This document shows positions 43,479-54,874 of a stretch of 64,000 nucleotides of DNA, in pieces. The position numbers and the translations under genes were made by a program. Every line of letters starts with the position of its first letter. The first letter of the stretch is position 1. This DNA is from Oscheius onirici. Its lineage: Eukaryota > Nematoda > Chromadorea > Rhabditida > Rhabditidae. The notes under the pieces are model-generated. The model was given only the letters and a program-made list of their open reading frames with translations. It was not told the DNA's origin and did no database searches. The stretch is from the NCBI GenBank assembly GCA_932521025.1, contig OW051472.1:2852001-2916000 (forward strand), in the 5' to 3' direction.

Positions 43479-45447
43479 ATGTTCAATCTGGGTAAAACGG
43501 CGGTGAGAGCCTCCTCACTGGCCGGAGTTTTATGGGCAGCCAAGTCGGACGAGAAATCTTTGGCCACAATTACCGCTTCTGTGGCTTCAACATGCCCGAT
43601 TCAGATTACACAGCCTGAACAGATGAAAGGAGACATTCTTCTCAGCAGAAAGGTTAGTTTTTACTTAATTTTCTTGTTTATTTTACCTGAAGCACTGGCT
43701 AATTTACATTGAGAATCCATTTTGAACGTTTTGTTATTTACGAAGCAATTCGTCTAAAATTGACCATGCTTCAATCAAAATCAAACATCATTCCATTCCT
43801 TTTATCACTTTATGGAGCTTTATTCAAAGCTTAATTTGTAGCTCATTCCGTTCGAATAAAAAACCATTTCATCTTTTCTGATTGTGAGACAACTTTTCGC
43901 ACAAGTTGGTATCGAGTTCATTGTAGAGTAAAACAGTTTTATATTCGAAATCAGCAGAAATTCTTGTTCAAAAACGTTGCCTTACAGATCGTGAACCATC
44001 TGGACAAGAGCGGTCTCCATCTTCGGCTGTACCAATACGAGACGTGCCCTTTCTGCTGTAAAGTGGGTCTTTTCCTTGTTTTCACTGTGTTTGCTTCACT
44101 TTTAACATAAAATCATCACTATTCCCAGGTTCGTGCCTTCCTCGACTACTACGGCTTCTCTTACGAGGTCGTCGAAGTGAACCCGGTCACTCGGAAGCAG
44201 ATCAACTTCAGCTCCGACTACAAAAAGGTCCCGATTGTTCGGAGCAATGACGAAACGACTCTTACAGAGTCCTCCCTGCTCATCTCGCAGGTTTTTCCTT
44301 CTTTTTATTAAATTTTAAATAAAATTCAGCTGGCCACGTATATTGCTCGTCCCGACCGCAATCTAGAACAGATTGACGGCATGTACCCCGTGATCGACTC
44401 GACGAACGAAAAAGGAGCTCCGATCAAAACCCATCCGAACAAATATTTCGTCATGATGGAGAAAATTCAGACGGACAAGGATATGGCTCAAGCCAAGTGA
44501 GTTTCTTGTATTTTTTTTTATGGTAAAACGTCGTTCTAGAGAGGAACGCGAATGGCGAGAATGGGTCGATAACCACTTCATTCATCTCATCTCTCCCAAC
44601 GTGTACAGGACTTGGGAAGAGTCGCTAGAGACCTTCAGATGGTTCGATCAGGTAACTTTTTCACCGTATTTTTGTTGAAAGTTTTCTGCTATCGTAGTCG
44701 TGATCAACGTGGTCGAAAACCATAAAAAAGTAGCAAAAAACATTTTAACACCGACGGGAAGTAAACCAGGTGGCATGAGATGATGTTAACCACTTGGCCA
44801 TGAAAGCTACTATCCCACCCGTACATCTTTGTAAACTATGTTTTCGCATGGCCTCGTGGCTAAGATTATTTTCTGGAAATCTAACAAGCCAGCGGGCAGG
44901 TTCTTGGTTCGATTCCCGTCGAGGACAAATCGTTTTGCTACATTTTTTCGAGGCCTTTGAAAAAGTCCAAATTTACTGCAGAAGCTTGAAAAGTCATATT
45001 TCACAATTTGCTAACAACAATTTTATCTATTCTTTCAGGTCGGAGACTGGCACCGAACCTTCCCCAGCTGGGAGCGTTGTCTGGCCGTCTACGTCGGAGC
45101 CGCAGCTATGTTCGCCCTGAGCAAGCGTCTGAAGAAGCGCCATAATATCGACGACGAGCGTCTCGCACTGAAAGACGCCTGTGGCAAGTGGATCGCGGCT
45201 ATTGGGCCCACTCGCAAGTTTATGGGCGGCGAACAGCCCAATCTAGCCGATTTGGTATGGTTTTCAAATTCTTACAAAAACAACATTTTAGGCCCTGTAC
45301 GGATCTATGAACTCTTTTTATGGCACAAGAGCCTTCAAAGAAGTCATTGCCAACGGTAGCCGAATCGCTGACTGGTTCTCCGCCATGGACCGGCTCGTGA
45401 AGGAAAATGCCGGCCGGAAACAGCTAGAAAAGCGTTTCAAACATTAA
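43479..45447 (+). CDS. ptges2-like: Prostaglandin E synthase 2 (membrane-associated, mPGES-2)
   Basis: A glutaredoxin-like domain is followed by a GST-like C-terminal domain. The N-terminus (MFNLGKTAVRASSLAGVLWA) may be a signal or mitochondrial-type anchor. The active-site motif ETCPFCCKV has CxxC (Cys-Pro-Phe-Cys) and is followed by RAFLDYYGFSYEVVEVNPV and KKVPIV. The C-terminal part has HLISPNVYRT, YVGAAAMFALSKRLKKRH, and then FMGGEQPNLADL. These match human PTGES2 in order, across about 345 residues. The enzyme isomerises PGH2 to PGE2 in vitro and binds heme and glutathione; its true role in nematodes is unclear. The start is preceded by an AG acceptor ('gtttag'). An inverted SINE pair sits in the intron at 44652-45039. 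Confidence 0.92.
44697..44970. repeat. tRNA-Ser-like SINE pair, head to head
   Basis: The minus-strand copy (44697-44806, tail 'ggttttcgaccacgttgatc' read on minus) and plus-strand copy (44845-44970, 'catggcctcgtggctaagat' and 'ggttcgattcccgtcg') are joined by the conserved linker, here in reverse orientation. It lies inside a PTGES2 intron. Confidence 0.65.
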
Positions 45448-45678
45448 TTTTTAACAAAAATTACGTAGTGAGACCCGTTAGGTCTGTTATAGTTTGTTTG
45501 TTGTTATCCTTCACGATTTTTAGTCATTCTAGCGGTCAAAATACCTTTGAAATCTCGTTTGCTCATTTTTCGTCGTCCTTTTTGACTGAGAACAGTAAAT
45601 TCGTTGTTTTCCAACTGTTCATTTCTAAAAAAGTTTATTATGAGCAACTAATTAAATAGATTAAAAAGCTGGTAGAGT

Positions 45679-47941
45679 CTACCAGTCGTCTCTGGAATCG
45701 GAGGATAGATTGGTCTCTCCGTCGTCTTTCGTCTCTTCTTCATTTTGGTCGTTTTCCGGAGGTTCGTCTTTGAGCTGAAATTGCGGGTTACTAGCTAAAG
45801 GAACATATAACATCAGGAAGTTTTCCCGTTTTATGGCGTTTTTGGCATTTCGGAACACTTTACTACTTTTCAAACCCCGGGATTTTCCCCCGAATACGGA
45901 ATTCCTGAGCGACATCAAATAGGTAGTGGCATGTCGTCTTTTCAACCACAACTATTCGTTACGGGTTTGCAACGAAAGTAGACAGAGAAATATAAAGGAA
46001 CCTTACATCTTCCAAGTACTTGGCAACCCTCAGAACTTCCACATCAAAGCCAAGGTCCGCCAGAGCAGCCTGTACCATCTAATTTTGACTAACAGCAAAA
46101 TGTGGAAACTAACAAAAGTTCTCTGATCAAAGAGCTGGAAAATAGCGCTCGCAAGCGCGGCTTTTGGTGAATGGCTATATTTCGTACTGTAGAAATTCTA
46201 AAAAAGCGATGAAGCAAAAAAAAATAGAGAAAGCAACCTCGGGAGTGCTCAAGACCTCGATTTGTCTCAGAGCTTCTTCAACCTGCGCGTCTCTTCGGTT
46301 GAAGTGAACAAGACGATGTCCAGCACGGTTAACGAACTTCTTCAAATGGTCAAACATTTGAACTTCGGCAGCACTCGGCAGAATTTCATCCTTCTTCTCC
46401 GGTTCTGTTTTAGCCGGCGAAAGATCTTCGGAACTCGAAGCAAAGGACAAACTGACATCGATTTCCTGCGGCTTCGGAACGAATACATTGAACTCTTCGG
46501 AGGCACTTTCCGTCGGCAGGACAGATTTCTCGCTGGTTTCAGTAATCGGCAGCGTTTTCGATTCTCCAGACGAGCTTTTAGACGGAAGAATGGCAGATTC
46601 TGCGAGTCCGGCTGTCTGGACTAGTTCAAATTCTTCCGGGTGTTTTAGCGGCGAGCGATGGATCAAGATTGTGCCGTCGTTTCGGTGCTGAAAGTGATTA
46701 TTTACAAGTTTTTACACAAAAGACCTCTTCGATTGGCTCGTCCTCGAACAGATGAGTACAGTAGTCACCCACGAGACGGCCACGATTGACCCAGAAATGA
46801 AGTCGACTGCCGAATTGAAAGTCTTTGAAGATGCTTCTTAGGCGGTGGTCGGGAACAAGTGCTTGTAGAACACCAGAATCGGCTATCCAGTAGTTGCCAA
46901 GCATCGGCTTCAGAGCTGTCTCATCCAATGGGATTTTCATCTTGGCCTGGAAACTCAATTTTTATCAGAGCTGGAAAGTTCATTCGACTGGATTTTAATC
47001 ATGGTCAGAAGGCACTAAACGTTTCATTTTGAGTTCAGAACACTCGTATTTTTGGGAGTACAGTAGTCAGGTCGGGTCGGTCCGGAACGGTTTTACTCTA
47101 CAAAATAGGATATGGCCAAGCATGTGCGATGGACCGGTCCATTTTTCAAATTGAACCGCCCCGGTCCGGTCCGCCCGCCGCCATTCAATAATTGGACCGG
47201 ACCGGCCTCAGCCGGTCTGAGCGCACATGCTTGGATATGACGTTGGAAAAAGCTGGAGATTGGTTATAGGCGCTGTTTCTTTGAGTTTAGCTAAAATTTG
47301 AAGTTCAACCACACGCGGCATAGATAACTTCCTATTATTACGTCTACAAACACCGAAAATTTGAGGAAGACTGAAAATAGCGGAGAAGAACAGTTTTAAA
47401 CGGCTTCAGTTTCGTCCAAGCTTTGTTGATATGAGTGCAAAATAATGTACCTGGAAGACACCGTTTTTGAATCGCTGCTCCCATTGTGGAATGCTCTGTT
47501 TAACATCGAAAGGCACAATATCTCGCGGATCGAAGGCCACATGACTGTATTCTGCCGGGGTGGCATTCTGTTCGTCAATTGGCTTTTCGATTGTAGAAAA
47601 GCCCAGCCATTCTCCGACTTGAATAGGTTGACCAGTTCGTTCATGGGGCCGTCCAAACGGTGATCTCCTAAATTTAAGGGTGAATGGGAAATTCTAAAAA
47701 CCACATACTTGAGAAGATGTCTTTTAATCAGAACTTTCCAAAACTTTGGCAGTGGCACGTAGACCAAGACGTAATCCGGATGGACCTTGACAATTACTCC
47801 AACCACGTCGAAAATCAGCGGCTTCGGTGGATTGTGATTTTTGATGTCGTCATCGAGATCAACATCGAAATCGCGGTGACTGTCTTGGAATTCGTAGTCT
47901 ATTTTGACGAAAGGAGCCACAATCGGATTCGGCTCACCCAT
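45679..47941 (-). CDS. Unrecognised acidic-tailed protein with a repeated small module
   Basis: About six exons start at ATG 47941 (MGEPNPIVAPFVKIDYEFQD). The first module reads FDVVGVIVKVHPDYVLVYVP, then PKFWKVLI and QVGEWLGFSTI. A second resembles it: YWIADSGVLQALVPDHRLRS, then FGSRLHFWVNRGRLVGDY. Alternating hydrophobic residues suggest small beta-barrels. A Ser/Glu-rich linker follows, then a helix-like segment (FDHLKKFVNRAGHRLV; DAQVEEALRQIEVL) and an acidic end (NDQNEEETKDDGETNLSSDS). I do not recognise the family. The divergent neighbour at 48357 begins with a similar GVIV...W module. An intron contains a CCGG-rich fold-back. Confidence 0.65.
47110..47240. repeat. CCGGTCC-rich fold-back element
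   Basis: The ends 'ccaagcatgtgcg' and 'gcgcacatgcttgg' are inverted. The arms are rich in GGACCGGTCC words. It lies in an intron of the 45.7-47.9 kb gene. It resembles the 13322-13465 block, which also has CGGACCGGTCC and a nearby 'gtgtgtgctcgg'. Confidence 0.65.
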
Positions 47942-48356
47942 TTCACACGAGCTGCAAAATGCTGATTATAATGAGAAGAACGACGAAGGCAAGGGTTTCA
48001 CTCTAGAGTCTGGCGTACAGATACATTTTAAACATGTGCACAACAAAAAGGTAGGTTTTTAGGCCATTTTCTTACGGAGCAAAATTGTCTGTAATTCTTG
48101 TTCTCACCCATATAGATGGTTCTATCGACTTTTTTTTTTAATTTTTTTTTCTAATCCTAAAATTTCTTCATTCTTGTTTCTTGCTTCTTTCGCGTTGTTT
48201 TTACACAAACTTGAGCACAATTTTTTTCCTACTCGGCTTGATGCTTGAGAACTATTCACAAGAAAAACCAACAACCTAGACACTGTTTTAGTATATTTTC
48301 TTCGTCCGTTCAGCTCATCCAAAATTGTGTATTCCAGCAATAAGAGGCGGAAAGAG

Positions 48357-49706
48357 ATGGTTCAGGGAGTGATTGTACGAGGTGGCACGTACAATGGATA
48401 CGAATATGTAGTCGTCTGGTCACAGGAATTCAATCATGCCTATATTTTTCAAAGCGATGTAAACCCCGAGGAGTGGGAAGAGGTTTTCATCCTTTTTTCC
48501 TCAGCATACAGCCACATTTCAGGCTATGACATGCGACTGGCGAGAATTTGGAATCATTGCAGGGCGTAATCCTGGACCGGAGGGAATCCTGTCAGTTTTT
48601 CATTGAACAGTTTCTTACAAAAACCTGCTTAGAACTCGGGCGATAAATCTCCGCCGCGTACATCCGGGAAAATCGACGAATCCGTGCACGACGATCGACG
48701 CTTCGTACAAAGATGTCACGGTATTGCGCAGTGTCAAGAGTTTCGTCCAGCATGAGCACACGATTAAGGTTTCAGCTGATTAGCCCACTTTTCAATTAAA
48801 ATGCTTGCAGTTCCGAGATACCTTCAAAATTAACTCAGCTGATCACAATATGGTCTCCGGAGAATTCATCAAAAACGCCAAAATCAACCCGACCGACGTG
48901 GCACAGCTAAGAAAGTTCAAAGTGACGACATTCGAAGTAAGTAGCTGTTTCATTATCGAAAAATAACCCTGAAAAATCCGTTATGAACTTTCAGGCCGCC
49001 GCTGTTCTCACCTACGTTGTCCATCAGCATGATCCGTCTCCTTGGAGTATTCATTTTTATATCTTTGAGGCAAAGGAGCTCTCTCTTCACGGGTTTGTCA
49101 GTTCGACACCTCGTGTTTTTTTTTCGAAAAACGCATTTTAGCTTGCCAAGAAGGGTCATTTGCGTCACGGACGTGGAGGCGTGCTCGTCAGTGCCAAAGA
49201 GGCTCGTATTCCGCCGGACACACTAAAACTGTTGAAACCGAGCAAACCGAGCTGCTTCGCATTGCCTCCTAAGGCTCCCTCTGAACCGCAGCAGATTGTG
49301 AATAAGGGGCCGCCGAGTGTTTTCTCCCAACACAGGCAAGCTCCTCCCAATGTGGTAAAAATTTCGTTTTTATTCATTTTAACAACTTTTTCAGAGACTT
49401 GCAGAGTCAGAACAGTATCCTTTTGCCACCCAGAACCGCGTTTTTCCAACTTCTAACTTCGTCACCCAGAAGCCTGCTGAGCCTGAACAGATGATGGCAT
49501 CTGGTTTCATTGTCCGTACCATAACGAGTAACCCGAACTGCATGAGAATGCCAGATCACAGCTTCGCGACACAGCCGGTTGCTCCGAACCTGTGCTTCCC
49601 GAATCCGAGAGTCGTAAAAGCCTTTGAAGACATGAAGACCATCTCACAGCAACAGCCACCGAAGCAAAATAATGCAACGCCGTGGGCTGGCGAAGATGAC
49701 TTCTAG
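48357..49706 (+). CDS. Unrecognised protein with GVIV/W module
   Basis: The start is MVQGVIVRGGTYNGYEYVVV; an acceptor-like 'attccag' lies 20 nt upstream. Seven or so exons follow. The first segment (WSQEFNHAYIFQSD, then DWREFGIIAG) parallels the module of the divergent neighbour. The middle part (FRDTFKINSADHNMVSGEFI; KFKVTTFEAAAVLTYVVHQH; WSIHFYIFEAKELSLHG) looks folded. The C-terminal third is Pro/Gln-rich, ending TPWAGEDDF. No known domain is recognised. The 415-bp gap to the neighbouring start at 47941 makes a divergent pair, which may be co-regulated. Confidence 0.65.
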
Positions 49707-49965
49707 ATTGACTTTAATACCTAACTTGTACCATTTGCAGATATGAATTCATGATACTTTCATTTGCGATAAAGTTTTCACTTCCAATGATGTTCTCGCC
49801 ACGAAATTGATTCAAAAACCATGTCCGAGACGGCAAATCGCCTTTGATACGATTAGGCACATCATCCAGGTGCCTTTATTAGTAAATAGCTTGGATCCCT
49901 TCATATTAGCCACGAAAATTCTTCGTTTTCTTTTTTTAAACCACGTAGAAACGTGTCTAGGACAA

Positions 49966-50197
49966 ATGCAGCTGGGAGAAGACGACGACGACGTCTTGCC
50001 GACGGCCAAGTACGAAGCGGCGGCCCAGCAGAAGGCCAGACAACGACAGGAAGCTATGCAGAACTTTATTGCAGGTAAGGAAATTTTTTATCTTTTCCCT
50101 GGTTAGGTTATCTTGCTTGATTTCGTAGGATGTAAGACTGGTAGCGTTTCATTTTTTTTCAGAAAAAACTAAGAGCCTGGCTAGTAGTGTCGGATGA
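49966..50197 (+). CDS. 47-residue charged protein
   Basis: Two exons, 49966-50074 and 50163-50197, are joined by a GT-AG intron. The product starts MQLGEDDDDVLPTAKYEAAA, continues with a helical QQKARQRQEAMQNFIAEKTK and ends SLASSVG. An acceptor-like 'cgtgtctag' sits six bases upstream of the ATG, as for a trans-spliced leader. AATAAA lies near 50282. The helix is amphipathic and rich in Gln and Arg. I cannot assign a family; it could be a real micro-protein or the 3' end of a gene whose 5' part I failed to see. Confidence 0.5.
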
Positions 50198-50343
50198 GAA
50201 ACAAACGCTCTAGAACATGTGTGTAACAGTTTTCAGTGCACTTTTGAGCCAGTAAAGTCGGAATATGTTGCCTAACTACAAATAATAAATGAATGACCGA
50301 AAACTAACGTAAAGAGGCAACAGCGTTCAAAAACAGGAGTACC

Positions 50344-52661
50344 ATGGAACCTACAACACAACTTATTGTGAAGAGACGTGGAAAAAGACGGGTAACTTTA
50401 TCGCTCAGCCGATCAAAGTGTCTTCCCAAAGAAAAAAAACGTTTCCAGGGCAACCGTGTGTAGTCTGTGGAGATGCCGCTTCAGGAATCCACTATTCGGT
50501 GAGTAAATGTATCAGTCTCATTTCACCCTTCTTCAGGTCCCCGCCTGCAATGGCTGCAAGACCTTTTTTCGTCGAGTCATCCTCGAGGTAGGAAATCTTC
50601 TACTTTTTTTAAACTTGTACCAGAATCGAACCTACTCGTGCAAAAACAACGGAGACTGTATAATTGACAAAAACCAGCGTTGCAGTTGTCGCCACTGTCG
50701 CTTCAAAAAGTGCATAACGGTCGGGATGAACAAGGATGGTCAGTTTTGGAGGATTTTTCTTTGGAAAATTCCTTTAAGAGTTAAATATGGAGCGGAGACG
50801 GAAAAGAAAGGCGACGAAGAAGATGAACGGATCGGAGGAGATCACAGAAATTAACATTTCTGATCCACTGATCGAGTTGCTGATTGATAAAGAAAATAGG
50901 TTGGTTGATCCATCAGGGGAACGTTCAGTACAACATAGACTACGGTAGAACCCTAGCTACAGTAACAATAGTTGTGTGAAAACGGAATTCTATTGGATAA
51001 AGTCTAGAAAGTTACGGTATGTGAAGAACTAAATTTTGCAGCAATATTAGTACAGAATTTATGATGCCTATAGGTTGTTGTTCAAACAGTTACACAGAAC
51101 TTCTTCTGCAGATGGTATCAGTTTGCTGAAAGTACATTCAATCAAGAAAACTCACTTAGTTCTTTGGCACTGATCAATCTTCTTGTCTGGTTATATTCCA
51201 TTTAGTTCGATCTGGGATACTCAATTGTTTGGATAAGGTGACCGACAGAACAGTCAGGATCTCTTGAAAAGGAAACTAATAATTCACCCCATTCAGATAC
51301 CAAGCCCTCCTGACCTCAGCAGTAATGCCCATCCATCAGTCTCTTCTTGAAGCTCTGGACTGCCCAAAGGCTTTTGATGAAGCTTTTATCAAGGTTCGAA
51401 CTCTTTCAAACAAAATCAGAGTTTCAGTATTCGACCCATCCCATGGCTCCAGGAACTCCTACTAACTTCTCCTACTGGAGAGCCAAGATTCTCTCAGTTC
51501 TTGTGGAATGGGCCAAGAGTTTCGAAGTGAGTCTTACAGAAAATGTTCACAGTAACCGAAACCAGGTCTTTTCCAAACTTCAACGAGAGGATCAAGAACG
51601 CCTCGTCGTCCATACGATCTTCTCGAATCTGGTTCTGGCTGAAGCTTTCAACACGCCTTCAAAGTATACCGACAGAATAGTCTTTCCTGACGGATTGGCT
51701 GGGTAAAAAACTTGTTGTTTTTGTTTTAAGAAAGCTCTTCCAGATACCGTAACCTCTCAGCCAACATTCTCAAGGAAAGAAGCGGTCTGATTCCTACTGT
51801 TGTCGGAGTCATCAACAACATTCTCGTCCCAATCAGAAGAATGAAAATGACAAAGATTGAATATCTGCTTCTTCAGGCTCTGCTCTTCTACGATCCAGGT
51901 GAGACGTTGCAGTTTAGGAACAACAAACTGGGTTCTGATAGATTGTCACATGCTGTGCATGGTTGTTGCTACAACACGATCGCGCAATTTTGGCAGAATA
52001 TGATCCCGCTGTATTCATAGAGCTAAAGATAATTAATACAAATACAGTTTGTGTAAAAGAACAGGATACTGAATCAAATCGTAACGATAACTGAATCTAT
52101 ATTGGCAAACAGCCGGACAGCAGCAATTTAAGAACAACTATATAACTTCTTTTGGATCGAAGTTCCCGTTAGAGTAAGATCTATACAGACTACAGACAAT
52201 ACAGCACAGCCCACTTTACTCTTGTCCGAAACGCAGAGTCAAGACGTACAAAAGTTGAGTTCAGTTCTTGCGGTCTGTTTTATGCCAAACAAAGACTGGG
52301 AAAATAATTCTAAAGAGAGCGTAAAAGCCTAGATATTCGTTTCAGAATGCCTCTCCTTGTCCAACAACGCCGTCCAACTGATCTCAGCCAAACGAAAGCG
52401 GCTCCTGAACTCACTGAGACGCCATTTGGAACAGGTTCTTTCCAGAATGGACTCCAAAAACTCTTCAAACTTTAGCACTGCTCTGACAGCAACGAGGTAG
52501 CCTCCAGATTCGCTTCTATACTTCTCCGGATCGGAAACATCCAGAAAGTTGCCGCTTTCAAACGCGAAACGCTGGCCACAATTGAGACTTTTGAACTGAT
52601 GCAACCGCATCCCTTCACCATGGAGATTTCAAAAAAGTACCCAGACATTTCTTTTTTCTAG
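50344..52661 (+). CDS. nhr: Nuclear hormone receptor (nematode expanded type)
   Basis: The DNA-binding domain spans three exons: [32 protein letters not shown], then [20 protein letters not shown] and [16 protein letters not shown]. It contains both zinc fingers, and its P-box is CNGCK, as in the many HNF4-derived nematode receptors. A basic hinge ([15 protein letters not shown]) follows. The ligand-binding domain is helical ([20 protein letters not shown] is helix 3 to 5 in style; [30 protein letters not shown]). The protein ends KKYPDISFF. The N-terminus is least certain: exon 1 (MEPTTQLI) joins by a GTGAAG donor at about 50368. Introns of about 400 nt at 50899-51297 and 51902-52345 contain nothing identified. 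AATAAA lies near 52732. Confidence 0.88.
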
Positions 52662-52766
52662 TTCTTTCGCACTCTGTGATCCCCCAAAATGTTCCCAAAG
52701 ACTACTAACTTTGATCTCACCTGGATTCCAAAATAAATTCGGCAAAATTTTTGTTATGATCTTCGT

Positions 52767-54874
52767 TTAAAGACGTTTATCGGTCGACTCTTCTTGTACC
52801 GACGGTTCGAGTCGCATTCCCTTGACAAGTTCCACGTTGCTCTTGCATTCCATCTGACTCCTGGACGTCGAGATGCGATCCTTCTTGGCCCTCGGTTTCA
52901 ATTCATGTAGGGTATCTCTCTTCGTCTCTGTCTTCTTCTCCTTCTTTTGACTCCTCTTCTTCTTTTTCTTGTAAAAGTAGAGCCCTGCTCCGGCTGTCAC
53001 ACCAAGAATGATCACGACGACTAGGACGGAGATGGCAACTATCGTGATCGTGGTCGAGGAAGAGGAGCTCGTTTGATCAGCAGATCCACCGCTTTCTAGG
53101 GTCTGATTGTCGGATGAATTGCCAGGAAATGGACTCGATTCCGTGCTGAAATGAGACTACTATCATGCCTTCGTATCTTCTCCAATTTGAACACAGCGCA
53201 ATCCTAATCCATCAAGTTCATTAGGTTTATACGTTGCACATAACTAGTGAATATCACAAAGTGGTCAAGGGTATTCGGTTTAAAAAAGAAAAATCACTTT
53301 TCATCAAAGCTGCTCGTAGTAGTTGCTGTAAATCCAGTCGTTTCGGTTCCAGTCGTTCCACTTTCAGTTGTTTCACTTCCAGTCACTGGCTCATTGTCAG
53401 CTGAGGCGACGATGTCGACCAGCATCTCGTCGCCTCTCAGTCCCGTCTGTTGCTTCAACTTTTCGTATTCCTCCTGACTCATGCTCTTCGAATTGCCCGT
53501 AATCTTCAACTTTACAAGTCCTGTCGATTCGATTCTCTTCAAGCCATTGAGCGTGAGACTCTCCAGAGCCTGGAGTCCCGAAATTTCCAAGGCTAGTTGC
53601 TCTCGACTCTCAATTTCTTCTATCCGTTGCAGCAGGCTCAAATTGGTCAGAAAGTTGCCAATCAGGGCGACTTTTCCCATGATTTTCGTCACTTTCGGCG
53701 TCTTTTCGTGCAGCTCCAGAAGAGTTTTGCCTCCGATCAAGTTCGTGTTGTCGCGGTAGATTGGACATGTGAGCAGTTGGTCAGCATCGGCCGGATTGTT
53801 CAGCTCGTAAGGATCACAAATCTCGTCGCAATTGCTGTGAATCTCGTGCTGTCCAGAGCCTCTGATCGGGACGTTGAACTTTTCGAAGAGGTCCTCGTCG
53901 CAGAGCTTCGAATTGCCGTGGATTTCTAAACTTTCCATCTAGACACTCCAAAAAGATCCTTACCGTTGGAATTGTCGTCTCTCGTTCGATTCAGCTTCAC
54001 AAAGGACAAAGTCTCGATATTCGTATTCACTACCAGCACATTCCCTACTAGAATCTCGTCCACTCCCGTTGGTACAGCTCCTTCGGTTCCAGGTTCAATT
54101 TCTAGACGTTCTTGACTCTCGATGGCTTTACAGTAGTCCAGTTCAGAGGTCGACGCGAGGACACGATGGTTACAGTCTGAAATCATACGGTAAATTGGGC
54201 CCAAAAATAGCAAAACTAACCTCCAAGGACTTGAATCTGCCTCGTTGCCACGCTCACTTTCGAGATCTCCTCAATAGAGTCCTGTTCGAGACGCAGATTT
54301 CCTCGAATTTGAATCGTCTGTCCAATTGCGCCTATATTGACTTTGATGCTTTTCAGGGCAGGATTCCATCTGATGAGAATGTAGTAGAATTCTTTCAAGG
54401 ATGAGAGATCAATGGACTCCAGATTCGGATTGGATTGGATGGTCAGAAATGACAAGTGGGTCAGCTTGGGGAAGTTCAGGTGGTTGATTGTCAATGAGAC
54501 CACTGTGAGATTCATCCAGACTATAACCTTATTCTGGGTCCATCGGTCGACCAAGTCCTGATCCAGAGACCTATCCAGGATGACGTTCATTTTCCCATCT
54601 ACTTGGACAATTGAATTAGTCTCGCACTTTTCCAACACTCTCAGTTTCTTAGGCGATGCTTTACCTAAAAATGGGTAAATTCAGTTCCCGATATGCTGTC
54701 TGTCCTCACTTCCAGTAGATCTACCGTGTCTATGTTCTTTGTCTCTGTTCCTGTCTCCCCTGTTCATCTACCCACTTTGTTGAAATTTTGTTAAGATCTA
54801 CATTCATCTGCTTGGAAGAAAACAGAAGAGATGAGGGGCGGTAGCAGAAGTAAACGAGAAGGATAGACGACCAT
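52767..54874 (-). CDS. irld-like: Receptor-L-domain type I membrane protein
   Basis: The signal peptide (MVVYPSRLLLLPPLISSVFF, ATG 54874) is followed by L-domain segments: LNFPKLTHLSFLTIQSNPNL plus ESIDLSSLKEF, and IQIRGNLRLEQDSIEEI. Then come a Cys-containing linker (CDEDLFEKFNVP; CDEICDPYELNNPADADQLL) and a second set of hydrophobic repeats (LTNLSLLQRIEEIESREQLA). A Thr/Ser-rich stalk, a transmembrane helix (LVVVIILGVTAGAGLYFY) and a Lys-rich cytoplasmic tail finish it. There is no kinase. The architecture matches the nematode family with insulin/EGF-receptor L domains. It is the intact paralogue of the broken gene at 21.5-23.6 kb. Ligand and function are unknown. Confidence 0.8.
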
